A stretch of DNA of 64,000 nt from Pedobacter cryoconitis (GTDB taxonomy: Bacteria > Bacteroidota > Bacteroidia > Sphingobacteriales > Sphingobacteriaceae). Position 1 is the stretch's first letter, and every line of letters starts with the position of its first letter. Below, in pieces: positions 38,023 to 47,660 of this stretch. The notes beneath the pieces are model-generated. The model ran no database searches. It saw only the letters and a list, made by a program, of their open reading frames with translations, and was not told the DNA's origin. The position numbers were made by a program, and so were the translations under genes. The stretch covers positions 62,001-126,000 of the forward strand of contig NZ_JACHCE010000003.1 in the NCBI RefSeq assembly GCF_014200605.1, in the 5' to 3' direction.

Positions 38023-40668
38023 ATGAAAAAATACGAACCGATAAGGTTCCTGGCAATTATTGCCTTATTGTTACTGCTCCTGGTATTTGTACAGATAGAA
38101 TCCTATGCCCAAAGTCCATTAGGGAAAAAGTTAAGTATCAGCCTGAAAAATGAACCATTAAAATCTGCACTAGATAAAATCAGCCTTATAAGTGGAATTA
38201 AATTCACTTATAATGACCAGGTTGCGAACAGTAAAATAAAGATAACTGTTTTTGCACAGGATAAAAGCCTGAATGAAATATTGAATACAGCATTAGCTGA
38301 TCAGCCTTTCAAATTCACAGAACTAGGCAAAGAGGTATATATCAAATCTGATCCTGCTAAAGAAAAAAAGGTTCTGGCCGACCCGGCGGCCAATCCGGCA
38401 GAAGGTCAGGAAAGACATACTATAAGTGGTACGATTTCTTCTTCTAAAACAGGAGAAACCTTAATTGCAGCTACGATCAGAGTTTCCGGTACAAAACAAG
38501 CTACTTTAAGTAATGAGTATGGTTTTTACTCCATATTACTTCCAAAGGGAAAATACACAATAGAGGTGAGCGCAGTAGGCAGCCAAACCAATACGCAAGC
38601 TGTTCAGGTAAATAAGAATTTAAAGCTGAACATTGCTCTTGATGATAGTGCCAATGAGCTGGAGACCGTAAATATTACGTCTTCTTCGGCCAGAAGGGCT
38701 ATTGATAACCCTCAGATGGGGATGGAACGTTTAACTGTGTCAGAAACTAAAACTATTCCTGTCATATTAGGTGAAAGGGATATTATCAAAACACTGCAGC
38801 TGTTGCCAGGTGTAAAAGCTTCTTCAGAAGGGACCAGCGGTTTTTTTGTAAGAGGAGGAAGTGCAGACCAGAATATGATCCTGCTGGATGAAGCACCGGT
38901 TTATAATGCAAGTCACCTGCTAGGTTTCTTTTCTACATTTAATTCGGACGCTATTAAAAACGTAACCCTGTATAAAAGTGGAATGCCTGCACAATATGGT
39001 GGCCGGTTATCCTCTGTTATGGATATCAAGATGAATGACGGAAATAATCAAAAAGTCAGTGTAAGTGGTGGAGTTGGAATGATTGCGGCCAGACTGAATG
39101 TCGAAGGCCCTATACAGAAAGGAAAATCATCTTTCTTAATTTCTGCAAGAAGGACTTATCTGGACCCCTTTCTTAAACTTTCTTCTGACACATCGGTTAA
39201 AAAGATTAAACTCTATTTCTATGATGTCAACGCCAAAGCAAATTATATACTGGGAGATAAAGACAGGTTATTTATTTCGGGATATCTTGGTCGCGATGTA
39301 CTCCGCTCAGACAAGTTAACCGGACTGGACTGGGGAAACGTGACTTCTACCCTTCGCTGGAACCATGTATTCAATAGTAAGCTCTTTTCTAATACCTCTT
39401 TGATTTTCAGCAATTACGATTACACAATCCAGAGTACAGAAGAACAGAATTCATTATCACTGTTTTCACAAATCAGAGATTGGAATTTCAAAGAAGATAT
39501 ACAATGGTTTGCTAATGAGAAAAACACAGTAAGTTTTGGTGTAAATGCGATTTATCATACCATCAAACCAGGTGAGGTCCGTGCGGATGGGAATACAGGA
39601 TTTATTCCACAGGATCTGCAAAAAAGATATTCGTTGGAAAATGCGGCTTATGTGAGCAATACATGGAAAGCCAATGACTTGTTTAGCCTGACTTATGGAT
39701 TGCGTCTTTCTGCTTTTTCTATTTTAGGAAGTGGTGATTACTATGACGTAAACAGTGCCGGACAGGTAACCGGAACTACAAGTTACAAAAAGGGCGAAAT
39801 TGTAAAAACGTATTTCAATCTGGAACCCCGGATTGCCGCCGCACTTCAGTTAAACGAATCTACTTCAATTAAGGCTTCTTATGTACGTAATGCACAAAAT
39901 CTGCATTTGATTTCGAACTCTAATTCTATTTCACCGACAGACAGATGGCTCGCGAGTACGAATATTATCAAACCAGAGATTAGTGACCAGGTATCTTTAG
40001 GTTATTATAAAAACCTGGCAGATAATGCCTATGAATTTACTTCGGAAGTGTATTATAAAGACCTTAAAAATCAGATTGACTACCGTGATGGTGCAGATAT
40101 TTATACCAACAGGCCTATCGAAACCCAGTTACTTTATGGTAAAGGAAGAGCTTACGGGATAGAAATGCTGCTTAAAAAGAAGACTGGAAGACTAACCGGA
40201 TGGATTGGCTATACACTTTCTAAGTCTGAAAGACAGGTGGATGGAATTAATAACAATCAATGGTATAATACCCGTCAGGACAGAACACATGATATTTCTA
40301 TTGTCGGAATGTATGCATTGAATGATAAATGGTCATTATCTGCCAACTGGGTATTCTCTACAGGCAGTGCAGTAACTTTTCCAAATGCAAAATACAGATT
40401 ATTAGGAGAGAGTTATTTCTACTTTTCTGAGCGCAACGGAGAAAGAATGCCATCTTACCACAGGTTAGATCTTGGTGCAACCCGTATCCTGAAGAAAACA
40501 AAAACATATTCTTCTGAGCTCAGCATGAGTTTATACAATGCTTACGGAAGATCAAATGCCTACGGGATCCAGTTCAGAGATAATCCGTATGACGCTAACC
40601 GGACTGAGGCTGTACAAACAAGCTTGTTCAGATTTGTTCCTTCTATTTCTTATGATTTTAAATTTTAA
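38023..40668 (+). CDS. TonB-dependent receptor with N-terminal STN signalling domain
   Basis: 881 residues from the ATG at 38023; the in-frame TTG 45 bases upstream is rejected because the ATG gives a standard signal peptide (MKKYEPIRFLAIIALLLLLLVF). Order: signal peptide, STN domain (about 35-95, LKNEPLKSALDKISLISGIKFTYNDQ), carboxypeptidase-like repeat (HTISGTISSSKTGETLIAATIRVSGTKQ), plug (TLQLLPGVKASSEGTSGFFVRGGSADQNMILLDEAPVYN), then a 22-strand barrel ending in Phe, as outer-membrane proteins do (SYDFKF). It is a FecA-like transducer. Ligand unknown; without SusD it is not a typical polysaccharide system. Confidence 0.93.
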   Translation: MKKYEPIRFLAIIALLLLLLVFVQIESYAQSPLGKKLSISLKNEPLKSALDKISLISGIKFTYNDQVANSKIKITVFAQDKSLNEILNTALADQPFKFTELGKEVYIKSDPAKEKKVLADPAANPAEGQERHTISGTISSSKTGETLIAATIRVSGTKQATLSNEYGFYSILLPKGKYTIEVSAVGSQTNTQAVQVNKNLKLNIALDDSANELETVNITSSSARRAIDNPQMGMERLTVSETKTIPVILGERDIIKTLQLLPGVKASSEGTSGFFVRGGSADQNMILLDEAPVYNASHLLGFFSTFNSDAIKNVTLYKSGMPAQYGGRLSSVMDIKMNDGNNQKVSVSGGVGMIAARLNVEGPIQKGKSSFLISARRTYLDPFLKLSSDTSVKKIKLYFYDVNAKANYILGDKDRLFISGYLGRDVLRSDKLTGLDWGNVTSTLRWNHVFNSKLFSNTSLIFSNYDYTIQSTEEQNSLSLFSQIRDWNFKEDIQWFANEKNTVSFGVNAIYHTIKPGEVRADGNTGFIPQDLQKRYSLENAAYVSNTWKANDLFSLTYGLRLSAFSILGSGDYYDVNSAGQVTGTTSYKKGEIVKTYFNLEPRIAAALQLNESTSIKASYVRNAQNLHLISNSNSISPTDRWLASTNIIKPEISDQVSLGYYKNLADNAYEFTSEVYYKDLKNQIDYRDGADIYTNRPIETQLLYGKGRAYGIEMLLKKKTGRLTGWIGYTLSKSERQVDGINNNQWYNTRQDRTHDISIVGMYALNDKWSLSANWVFSTGSAVTFPNAKYRLLGESYFYFSERNGERMPSYHRLDLGATRILKKTKTYSSELSMSLYNAYGRSNAYGIQFRDNPYDANRTEAVQTSLFRFVPSISYDFKF

Positions 40669-40765
40669 CCATGAAACCATTATGTGCAGCAAAACACAAA
40701 CCCGAATTAACAAAACCTGGTCGCACATGATAGCTTCATTACCATTAAAGAATAATTAATATAAA

Positions 40766-41554
40766 ATGAAAATATATCTTTTGATAGTACTTGCAGTACT
40801 CCTTGTATCTTGTGAGAAGGTGATACAATTAAAACCTGCCGATAAACAGGATAAATATGTGATTGAAGGAACAATTACCAATGAACCGGGAACCTGTTCA
40901 GTTTTAATCAGCAAAACCAAAAATTTTGATGACGACAATACTTTTAATGGGGTTAGCGGGGCGGTTGTCAAAATAGAGAACAATGGCAACAGCATCACGC
41001 TTCCCGAAACCAGTATGGGTGTCTATAAAACCAGTGCAATTAACGGAACTCCTGGTCAAACCTATCGCTTAACTGCTACGGTCAATGGAGAAACATTTAC
41101 AGCAACCAGTACAATGCAGGATCCAATACCTTTTTTAGATTTTTATCTTAAACCAAAAGACTTTGATAGCCTCAGAACAGTTGCCTATGTAAAATATAAG
41201 GACTCTGCTGAGATTAAGAATTACTACTGGTTTGAATTATTCGTTAATGATAAAAGGCAGGATAATTATAGTTTAGCAAATGATGATTTTACGACAGGAC
41301 AAGTAATAAATTCGGGGGTTATATTTCAGAATACAACTAAAAACAGAGCAAAAGATATTAAAAGGGGGGATAAATTAGGTGTGGAAATGCATAGTATTGA
41401 CGCTTCGGTTTATCTCTATCTTTTTAGTCTGACTGGTGCAAAAGGAAGCGGAAATAATGCTGCACCGGCTAATCCGATCAGCAATATTACTGGTGGTGCA
41501 CTAGGCTATTTCAGTGCCCATACTACACAAAGAAAAAGTCTGATTATACCTTAA
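40766..41554 (+). CDS. DUF4249 family lipoprotein
   Basis: 262 residues. Lipobox VSC with lipidated Cys16. The beginning KVIQLKPADKQDKYVIEGTITNEPGTCSVLISKTKNFDDDN and the GVSGAVVKIENNG and GQTYRLTATVNGETFTATSTMQDP blocks are diagnostic of DUF4249, a family encoded next to FecA-like TonB receptors in Bacteroidota and thought to be the surface-exposed ligand-binding partner. It follows the receptor by 97 bases in the same direction and closes the locus. Confidence 0.9.
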   Translation: MKIYLLIVLAVLLVSCEKVIQLKPADKQDKYVIEGTITNEPGTCSVLISKTKNFDDDNTFNGVSGAVVKIENNGNSITLPETSMGVYKTSAINGTPGQTYRLTATVNGETFTATSTMQDPIPFLDFYLKPKDFDSLRTVAYVKYKDSAEIKNYYWFELFVNDKRQDNYSLANDDFTTGQVINSGVIFQNTTKNRAKDIKRGDKLGVEMHSIDASVYLYLFSLTGAKGSGNNAAPANPISNITGGALGYFSAHTTQRKSLIIP

Positions 41555-41607
41555 CTGTTATTCTTTCCATCTGCTTTTATTTGACCCTTAATAATATGGT
41601 ATCCTTA

Positions 41608-41655
41608 TTGTTAGATAAACTGAACAGACTTATATCTGACCAGTTTATCTAACAA
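41608..41655. repeat. Long perfect inverted repeat before a lipoprotein gene
   Basis: 15-bp perfect arms (41608-41622 and 41641-41655; the left arm is TTGTTAGATAAACTG) separated by 18 bases that themselves hold CAGA/TCTG. It ends 12 bases before the next ATG and lacks a U-tract on the plus strand. It may end the FecI operon, or act on the 5' end of the lipoprotein mRNA or as an operator. Confidence 0.6.
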
Positions 41656-41667
41656 AAAAGCGAACAT

Positions 41668-42258
41668 ATGAAGCAGCTCTCCACAATTATTTTTTCTTCA
41701 ATCCTGCTGATTTCTTGTAACGGACAGCATAAAGAAAACCGGAAAACTACACTTACAAAAGATACCAGCACTCTGGATTCAACCCATAAATCCCCTTCAA
41801 TTACTAAAAAAGAAGATCTTCCGGAAATTTCAAAGGCAAAAACCTGGCTGACTACAGCGATAGAGAATTCTTTGAACAAGGCAAATGGGAATATGGAAAA
41901 CTCCAATACAGAAGCTGAAGGAAATGTGAACACTATTTATACAAAACAGTACTATGATTATAAAGACGATGCCATCAATGTGGATTTGGATGATGGACTA
42001 ACCAATGAAGAATTTTTTCTGAAATGGAAAGACAAATATAATCCGGAGCTTGCAGGAGTTGGAACAGGTTTTTTAATTCCGGAACAAGATTATGGGCACA
42101 TCAGTGTGTCACAATGCGAATTAAAAAAGAAAATAGCTAATGGGTTTATTTTCAATCTGGTTATAGCAGATCCTCAGTATAAAAAGAAGTATAAAATGGA
42201 TATTAAGGTTATTCGTAACGCTAATTCATTTCTTATTGATGATGTAATGGAGCACTGA
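41668..42258 (+). CDS. Lipoprotein of unknown function
   Basis: 196 residues. Signal peptide with lipobox LISC (lipidated Cys17). A low-complexity Lys/Thr/Ser linker (20-55) precedes a folded part of about 140 residues containing YTKQYYDYKDDAINVDLDDG. I do not recognise the domain. Immediately upstream is a 48-base inverted repeat. Confidence 0.7.
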   Translation: MKQLSTIIFSSILLISCNGQHKENRKTTLTKDTSTLDSTHKSPSITKKEDLPEISKAKTWLTTAIENSLNKANGNMENSNTEAEGNVNTIYTKQYYDYKDDAINVDLDDGLTNEEFFLKWKDKYNPELAGVGTGFLIPEQDYGHISVSQCELKKKIANGFIFNLVIADPQYKKKYKMDIKVIRNANSFLIDDVMEH

Positions 42259-42336
42259 TTTATATTCCGGAAAAGAGTATTTACTACTCAAAGAATAAAA
42301 GGACATTCTGTTTAGAACTATTCTAAATTACTTTGG

Positions 42337-42344
42337 TATATTTG
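42337..42344 (+). promoter_or_regulatory. -7 element TATATTTG of the acyl-CoA dehydrogenase gene
   Basis: Perfect TAnnTTTG. The upstream region has TTTA at 42311 rather than TTTG at the ideal distance. Predicted leader about 50 nt. Confidence 0.55.
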
Positions 42345-42399
42345 TGGATATCTTGAAAAAAGAACTTTCCGAAAATATTATAGTAAATTACCCTTAATA

Positions 42400-43899
42400 A
42401 TGATAGAATTAAAAACAGAATTTTCAGAATACATCAAGAATTTCGAAGAGAAATTAAAAATCTTATTCCGGGGGAAAGACAATACTGAACAGTTTGACTT
42501 AGCAGCTAAGCTACCTCCTTCAATTATGAAGGAGATCCTTGCTGAACAGCCTTTAGCTGCAGCAATTCCTGAAGAATACGGAGGAAATGGAAGTATCGTA
42601 AAAGAATGTCTGAGCGTGTTATCAGCAGCTTCTTATGAATCTTTACCACTCTCTCTGACCTTTGGTATTAACATCGCACTTTTCCTGGAACCTCTTTCTA
42701 AATATGCAGAGGAATCTGTTAAGAAAGAAGTATTTGACCGTTTCCTATATGAACAGAATATGGGCGGACTGATGATCACTGAACCTGATTATGGAAGTGA
42801 TGCACTCAATATGAAAACCCGTAATAAGGAAACCGCAAACGGATATCAAATCAAAGGGACAAAGCATTGGCAGGGACTTACAGGTCTGGCTGATTACTGG
42901 CTGATTGCCTCCCGGGCAGAACTTGCTGATGGTGGCCTAAGCAGAGATATTGACTTCTTTTTATGTGATAATACACAAGAAAAGCAGCATGTCTTTGTGG
43001 ATGAATACTTCGATACGATGGGGCTTCATATGATCCCTTACGGACGCAATGTTTTAAACATTGAAGTACCAAAAACGTTTAAATTAAACCCTGAAACCAC
43101 TGGTATCAAAATGATGCTGGACATCCTTCACCGAAGCAGAATGCAGTTTCCAGGGATGGGTATGGGCTTTATAAAGCGTATGCTTGATGAAGCTATTCTG
43201 CAATGTAAGAACAGGATTGTCGGTGCTTCAAATTTGTTATCAATGGATCAGATCCAGTTCCAGATTTCTAGAATCCAGTCTGCTTATACGATCTGTTCAG
43301 CTATGTGTGTAAGAAGCAGTCAGATTAGCGGGATTGAACATAATTTAGCATCCGAAGGTCTGGAAGCGAATAGTATGAAAGCAGTAGTTACTGATCTGAT
43401 GCAGGAATCTGCTCAAATTTTAACTCAGGTTTCTGGTGCTAAAGGATACAAGACATCACATATTGGCGGACGTGGTATTATGGATAGCAGGCCTTTCCAG
43501 ATTTTTGAAGGTTCTAATGAGATGCTTTATGCACAGATCTCAGAAATCATTATACGCCAGATGAAAAAACAGAAGGAGTCAAATTTATTTGATTTTCTGA
43601 CGACATTGAAACAAACTGCAGAAGCATGCCATTATTTCAAAAAGGAACTGAGTTTCACGTTAAATAATACCCTTTCACAACGTAAACTATTTGACCTTGG
43701 AAAAGTAATAGGAAGAATTGTCTCTTTAGGTTATGTATTAGATCTGGAAATTAAAGGTTTCAGAAAAGACTTGATTGACAACTGTATTGTAAACGTGAAA
43801 CAGGAAATCCGTACACTGATCTGTGCTTTTAATTTTGATAACAGTTCTCAGGTAATAGAAGATTATACTGCAGAAAGTTCGTGGTTTAATTTCGCTTAA
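42400..43899 (+). CDS. Acyl-CoA dehydrogenase family flavoprotein
   Basis: 499 residues, somewhat longer than the 380-400 of classical enzymes. N-terminal helical domain, then the FAD-contacting beta domain (MITEPDYGSDALNMKTRNKETANGYQIKGTKHWQGLTGLADYWLIASR) and the helical C-terminal domain with AKGYKTSHIGGRGIMDSRPFQIFEGSNEMLY, the motif that bears the catalytic Glu of many family members. Reaction: oxidation of an acyl-CoA to the 2-enoyl-CoA with FAD. Chain-length preference is unknown. Monocistronic, ended by a 19-bp hairpin. Confidence 0.9.
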   Translation: MIELKTEFSEYIKNFEEKLKILFRGKDNTEQFDLAAKLPPSIMKEILAEQPLAAAIPEEYGGNGSIVKECLSVLSAASYESLPLSLTFGINIALFLEPLSKYAEESVKKEVFDRFLYEQNMGGLMITEPDYGSDALNMKTRNKETANGYQIKGTKHWQGLTGLADYWLIASRAELADGGLSRDIDFFLCDNTQEKQHVFVDEYFDTMGLHMIPYGRNVLNIEVPKTFKLNPETTGIKMMLDILHRSRMQFPGMGMGFIKRMLDEAILQCKNRIVGASNLLSMDQIQFQISRIQSAYTICSAMCVRSSQISGIEHNLASEGLEANSMKAVVTDLMQESAQILTQVSGAKGYKTSHIGGRGIMDSRPFQIFEGSNEMLYAQISEIIIRQMKKQKESNLFDFLTTLKQTAEACHYFKKELSFTLNNTLSQRKLFDLGKVIGRIVSLGYVLDLEIKGFRKDLIDNCIVNVKQEIRTLICAFNFDNSSQVIEDYTAESSWFNFA

Positions 43900-43935
43900 C
43901 CGAATTAGTAAAATTAAAGAACAATTGATAAAATG

Positions 43936-43979
43936 ACCTGAAATGCTCCCGGATTAAAATATCCGGGAGCATTTCAGGT
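43936..43979. terminator. Very strong bidirectional hairpin
   Basis: 19-bp perfect arms (43936-43954 and 43961-43979) around a 6-nt loop, between convergent genes. No pronounced U-tract in either direction. Confidence 0.75.
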
Positions 43980-43992
43980 ACTTAACCGGATA

Positions 43993-46506
43993 TTAAAAAT
44001 CAACTTTAATCTTAGCTCTTATACCCCATTTAGAGATATGAGGATTATCCAGATATGTAAGTCTTCTAACCAGGTCAACCCTTAATATTTTGAATATATT
44101 GGATAGCCCTACACTTCCTTCCATATAAGGAGCAGAACCCAATCCAGATGACATAATACGACCATGTCTGTCTTGTGGAAATTGATATAAACCAGAATTC
44201 TGAGTTGGATCATTTTTGCTGGAAAGTGAACCGTACAATACCTTTAATGTTATAATTTCTCTTAACTGAAGTCTTTTGACCAGTGGGACTTTGTTCAGGA
44301 TGAATCCATTAAAATTATGTTCCAGATTAACGCTGGCATATTTATCACTCAGGAATTCCATAAAATTCATCAGGTTATAGGATGGCAGTTCATAAGCATA
44401 ACTCTGGTTCGCTCTATGTATCGTCAGTAAGGGAAAAGGAACTTTTCCAAACACCTTCCCTGCTTCCAGAATAACATCCGAATAACCAAACTGAGAGAAA
44501 TAGGCTCTTTTAAAAACATTAAATGTCAGATTCTGATAATTATAGTCTCCATTTAAAAAGCCCTTAACTCCTATAGATCCACGTAAGGTGAAGATAGGAT
44601 ATTCATTCCTGATTGGTCTCCTGAAGCGTTTTCCCTGGTAAAATTGTTCGTGGGGCGCCCATCTCACCTCTCCGGTAAATTCAGAATTGGTGATATCCTG
44701 CACTTCTGCAGGGCCAGAACTATTCAGCGCAATGAACCGCAGCCCTCCGGCAGGATCAAGAATCTGGTTTTTATAGGCAACTTTAAAAGAGAAGTGATCT
44801 TTTGTTTCGTGAAGGTACTCCAAAAGCCATTTTCTATTGTATAGCCACTTATCATTAATTCCTCTTTTGAATGATAAAAGGAAGTTATCATCTTCCAGGA
44901 AGTTAAGATCCTGCCCCGGTATCTGTGTTTCATAGCTATGCCTCAGTGTTAATGACTTTACAGGGAATTCATAAATAGAACCGGGCGAAAGAGAAAGAAC
45001 AGTTCCCAGTGAATACTTCCATTTCCTGTCACGGGTACCGTAGGCAACATGACCATCAAAGAAAACCCTTTTACTAAACAGATCTGTAGTACGGCCACCA
45101 ACCTTAAGTCTCAGCCCCTCTACCGGATTAAAACTGTAGAATGAGTTAAATGGCCCTACTTCTACTTTGCCTTGTCCTATATAGCCGGAAAGCAAAAATG
45201 AAGCAATGCCCATAGCACGCTTAAATGGTTTTGAATTCTTAAGACTATCTATATTTTTATAAGCCATCTGCTCAATGGGCGTAAGTTTTTCAGGCCTTAA
45301 TTCTTCCATGGCTATAGGCTTTGCTGACCCACCGGGTTTCAGCTTTAGCGTTTGATTTAAAGCAGTCGCGCTACTCACAAAGTCATTAATAAATAAGGTT
45401 CTTTCTCCGTAAAGACTTGCGCCTTCCTTAAAAAGGCCAAGATCCATAGCCATTATACTTTTTCCTAAATAATAGTGCCCGGTTTTATCCTGATGATAGT
45501 CAAGAGATATATTCATATCCTTTACCCAGTTGATATTGATTTTGGAATTAACAGAAAGAGTAGCTTTTTGAACCGCATATTTACCATCCAGTGAAACATA
45601 TAAATATCCCAGGAAAAGCACATCTTCTTTGTTACGGGGAGCAATCATCAGCTTGATTTGCATAGGGGAAACATCTTTCAAAGTATCAATGATAAAATAC
45701 TTATAAAACTGTGGGGCCAGATCAGAAATAGGGCTCATAAAACTCTGATTTCCAATCCCAATATCATTTTGATAAATATCAACCCGCTGATAGATCTTAT
45801 CTAAATATTCGTTGATACCATCTTCATCAATAAATTGGTCTATCCTCGACTGGTTTTCTGCCAGAACAGTTGATTCCTGTTTAAATGGATTCTGATAGAC
45901 CAGGTTATGGCTTATCTTTTCTTTCATAAAAATGGGAGTCAGCACTCTTCCGGGCCGGGTTATTGAATCTGAATTATCCTTTAAAAATGATAACTTTTTA
46001 AGCAGTTTTGATGTCTTTGCTTTTTCAGTAGCCATACTTAAAGAAATATTCAGTTTTTCATATTCCTGGTAGGAAAGATAATTCTGAAGATTTGCAGCAT
46101 TTGATTTTTTATGCTCAATAACCTGCCTGATCAACTCAACAGCAGGATTATTCTTATTTTTATATCTTGGTTTATGCGCTACGGAGATACTAACCTCCGA
46201 AAGATCCTGAGCATTAGGCTCTAATTGGATATCTATCTGGTGGATCTGGCCCGCAGGTATTTGTAATCTTAATTTATGATAACCTATACTGTGGAAAATA
46301 ATATGTTTTACCTTATCCCCCGACTGGAGATGGTATAATCCTTTAGCATCACTGGAAGTTTTAACAGAACTATGTTCAAATCCAATGGTTACTCCGTGAA
46401 CTGCTTGTCCTGTTGATTTGTCTGTAATCTGACCTTTAACCTGTATGATCTGGGCTTCTGCCCCAAAAAAGAAAAAAAAAGAAATTATTAAAATAGAAAA
46501 CCTCAT
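43993..46506 (-). CDS. DUF5686 / carboxypeptidase-regulatory-like outer-membrane protein
   Basis: 837 residues. Signal peptide (MRFSILIISFFFFFGAEAQ), then a carboxypeptidase-regulatory-like domain (VKGQITDKSTGQAVHGVTIGFEHSSVKTSSDAKGLYHL) and a long body that matches DUF5686 and ends as a beta barrel (KWGIRAKIKVDF with a C-terminal Phe). The family is widely present in Bacteroidota and of unknown function. The start codon is the first ATG in the frame. Confidence 0.85.
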   Translation of the reverse strand: MRFSILIISFFFFFGAEAQIIQVKGQITDKSTGQAVHGVTIGFEHSSVKTSSDAKGLYHLQSGDKVKHIIFHSIGYHKLRLQIPAGQIHQIDIQLEPNAQDLSEVSISVAHKPRYKNKNNPAVELIRQVIEHKKSNAANLQNYLSYQEYEKLNISLSMATEKAKTSKLLKKLSFLKDNSDSITRPGRVLTPIFMKEKISHNLVYQNPFKQESTVLAENQSRIDQFIDEDGINEYLDKIYQRVDIYQNDIGIGNQSFMSPISDLAPQFYKYFIIDTLKDVSPMQIKLMIAPRNKEDVLFLGYLYVSLDGKYAVQKATLSVNSKININWVKDMNISLDYHQDKTGHYYLGKSIMAMDLGLFKEGASLYGERTLFINDFVSSATALNQTLKLKPGGSAKPIAMEELRPEKLTPIEQMAYKNIDSLKNSKPFKRAMGIASFLLSGYIGQGKVEVGPFNSFYSFNPVEGLRLKVGGRTTDLFSKRVFFDGHVAYGTRDRKWKYSLGTVLSLSPGSIYEFPVKSLTLRHSYETQIPGQDLNFLEDDNFLLSFKRGINDKWLYNRKWLLEYLHETKDHFSFKVAYKNQILDPAGGLRFIALNSSGPAEVQDITNSEFTGEVRWAPHEQFYQGKRFRRPIRNEYPIFTLRGSIGVKGFLNGDYNYQNLTFNVFKRAYFSQFGYSDVILEAGKVFGKVPFPLLTIHRANQSYAYELPSYNLMNFMEFLSDKYASVNLEHNFNGFILNKVPLVKRLQLREIITLKVLYGSLSSKNDPTQNSGLYQFPQDRHGRIMSSGLGSAPYMEGSVGLSNIFKILRVDLVRRLTYLDNPHISKWGIRAKIKVDF

Positions 46507-46552
46507 AAAGCCTATAGGCTGTCATTGAATGGGATAACAGAATAATTCAAAT

Positions 46553-46590
46553 TACAAACTGCCCATTACCCAAATCACGGGCAGTTTGTA
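46553..46590 (-). terminator. Terminator of the PorT-like gene
   Basis: 12-bp perfect stem TACAAACTGCCC / GGGCAGTTTGTA, loop 14 nt, 14 bases after the stop of the minus-strand barrel gene. Confidence 0.7.
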
Positions 46591-46604
46591 TGATTTCTAA
46601 ATCA

Positions 46605-47168
46605 TTAAAATGGTATTGCGTAACCAATTGTGGCCATAAAACCACGATTTTTAGCTTTTGCAGGACCTTTGTTTACATCTGTTAAACCCAATGCATATCT
46701 GCCGTCAATCAGCACACTTCCTTTACCAACAGGGATAGCTATGCCACCCCCCATCTGGACACCGAAATTGAACCTTTCCACTTTAGCTCCATAAAGGGAC
46801 TCCATCTTTTTCGTACCGCCTATTGCCATTCCAATAGATGGGCCCGCATTAATGTATACCGGACCGAAAGAGTATTTTAGCAGCACCGGAAGTTCAAGGT
46901 AATTCAGGTTATACTTATTATTATCATTTTTAATCTTTGTACCTGCTCCCACGTAATTCAACTCAGGCTGAATTGAAAATGCTGAACTTTTCACCTTAAA
47001 ATTAACACCTAACCCTGCAGTAAAACCAGTTTTCGATTGTTCTCCATCTACATTACTTATCGCTTGTTTTGAGAAATTCAAACCAGCTTTCGGAATTAAT
47101 TGTACACTCTGTGCTTTTACAAAATGTACTGAGGCAAGCAAACCTGCTACCAATAGTATTTTTTTCAT
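46605..47168 (-). CDS. Outer-membrane beta-barrel protein, PorT/OmpX-like
   Basis: 187 residues from the ATG at 47168 (a TTG six bases upstream is also in frame). Signal peptide MKKILLVAGLLASVHFVKAQ. The mature part alternates hydrophobic residues as in an 8-stranded barrel (PKAGLNFSKQAISNVDGEQSKTGFTAGLGVNFKV, LNYLELPVLLKYSFGPVYINAGPSIGMAIGG) and ends in Phe. It matches the outer membrane beta-barrel domain family that includes PorT. Role unknown. Confidence 0.88.
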   Translation of the reverse strand: MKKILLVAGLLASVHFVKAQSVQLIPKAGLNFSKQAISNVDGEQSKTGFTAGLGVNFKVKSSAFSIQPELNYVGAGTKIKNDNNKYNLNYLELPVLLKYSFGPVYINAGPSIGMAIGGTKKMESLYGAKVERFNFGVQMGGGIAIPVGKGSVLIDGRYALGLTDVNKGPAKAKNRGFMATIGYAIPF

Positions 47169-47660
47169 ACTCAAATAATTAATTTTTTAATGTTCTTTAT
47201 GATGCAAGTTTACTTTGTCCTGCAGGCTCCCCGGGTTACAAAGTCACTGAGACAGAAATTTCCAATACTGAAACGACATTTATCTCTATCCAATGGAATT
47301 TCAAATTACCTGTTTTCAGCCCTGCATATTTAATCAGGCTAAATTCTTAAAACTGAAAAGTGCCCTTTTAAATAATAAATACATTCTCCTATAATAGTTC
47401 ATTTGTGATTATTTGACTGATAAACGCAGAATTTATCAAGACCCCTATTCCAGACAACAAATTATTAAGCATATAGATATTTTCACAGGACGTCAAAAAC
47501 AGCCTTTTCAATTGATAAGATGAGATAAAAGCTATTGAGATATTTTGACTTTATAACTCAAAACATAAAATTAAAAATGGCGTAGGGGTATAATCCAACT
47601 GAGACGTACTATAAATATATGGGTAAGATAAATACTTAACATATTATAAAACATGGTCCT
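47169..47660. other. AT-rich intergenic region
   Basis: Divergent spacer of 492 bases between the barrel gene and the DUF6134 gene. On the minus strand the text TGACTTTG (near 47236-47243) resembles a -7 element for the barrel gene. No open frame, hairpin or repeat of note was found in the rest. Confidence 0.4.

Noticed and set aside
40669..40765. Possible gene between the TonB receptor and DUF4249
   Set aside because: Frame overlaps the receptor end and is only its shadow; the gap has no own start with plausible sequence.
36254..41554. Polysaccharide utilisation locus
   Set aside because: No SusD and no glycoside hydrolase nearby; DUF4249 and STN point to FecA-type signalling instead.
41641..41667. 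Riboswitch before the lipoprotein gene
   Set aside because: Only one simple hairpin is present; no conserved multi-helix architecture.
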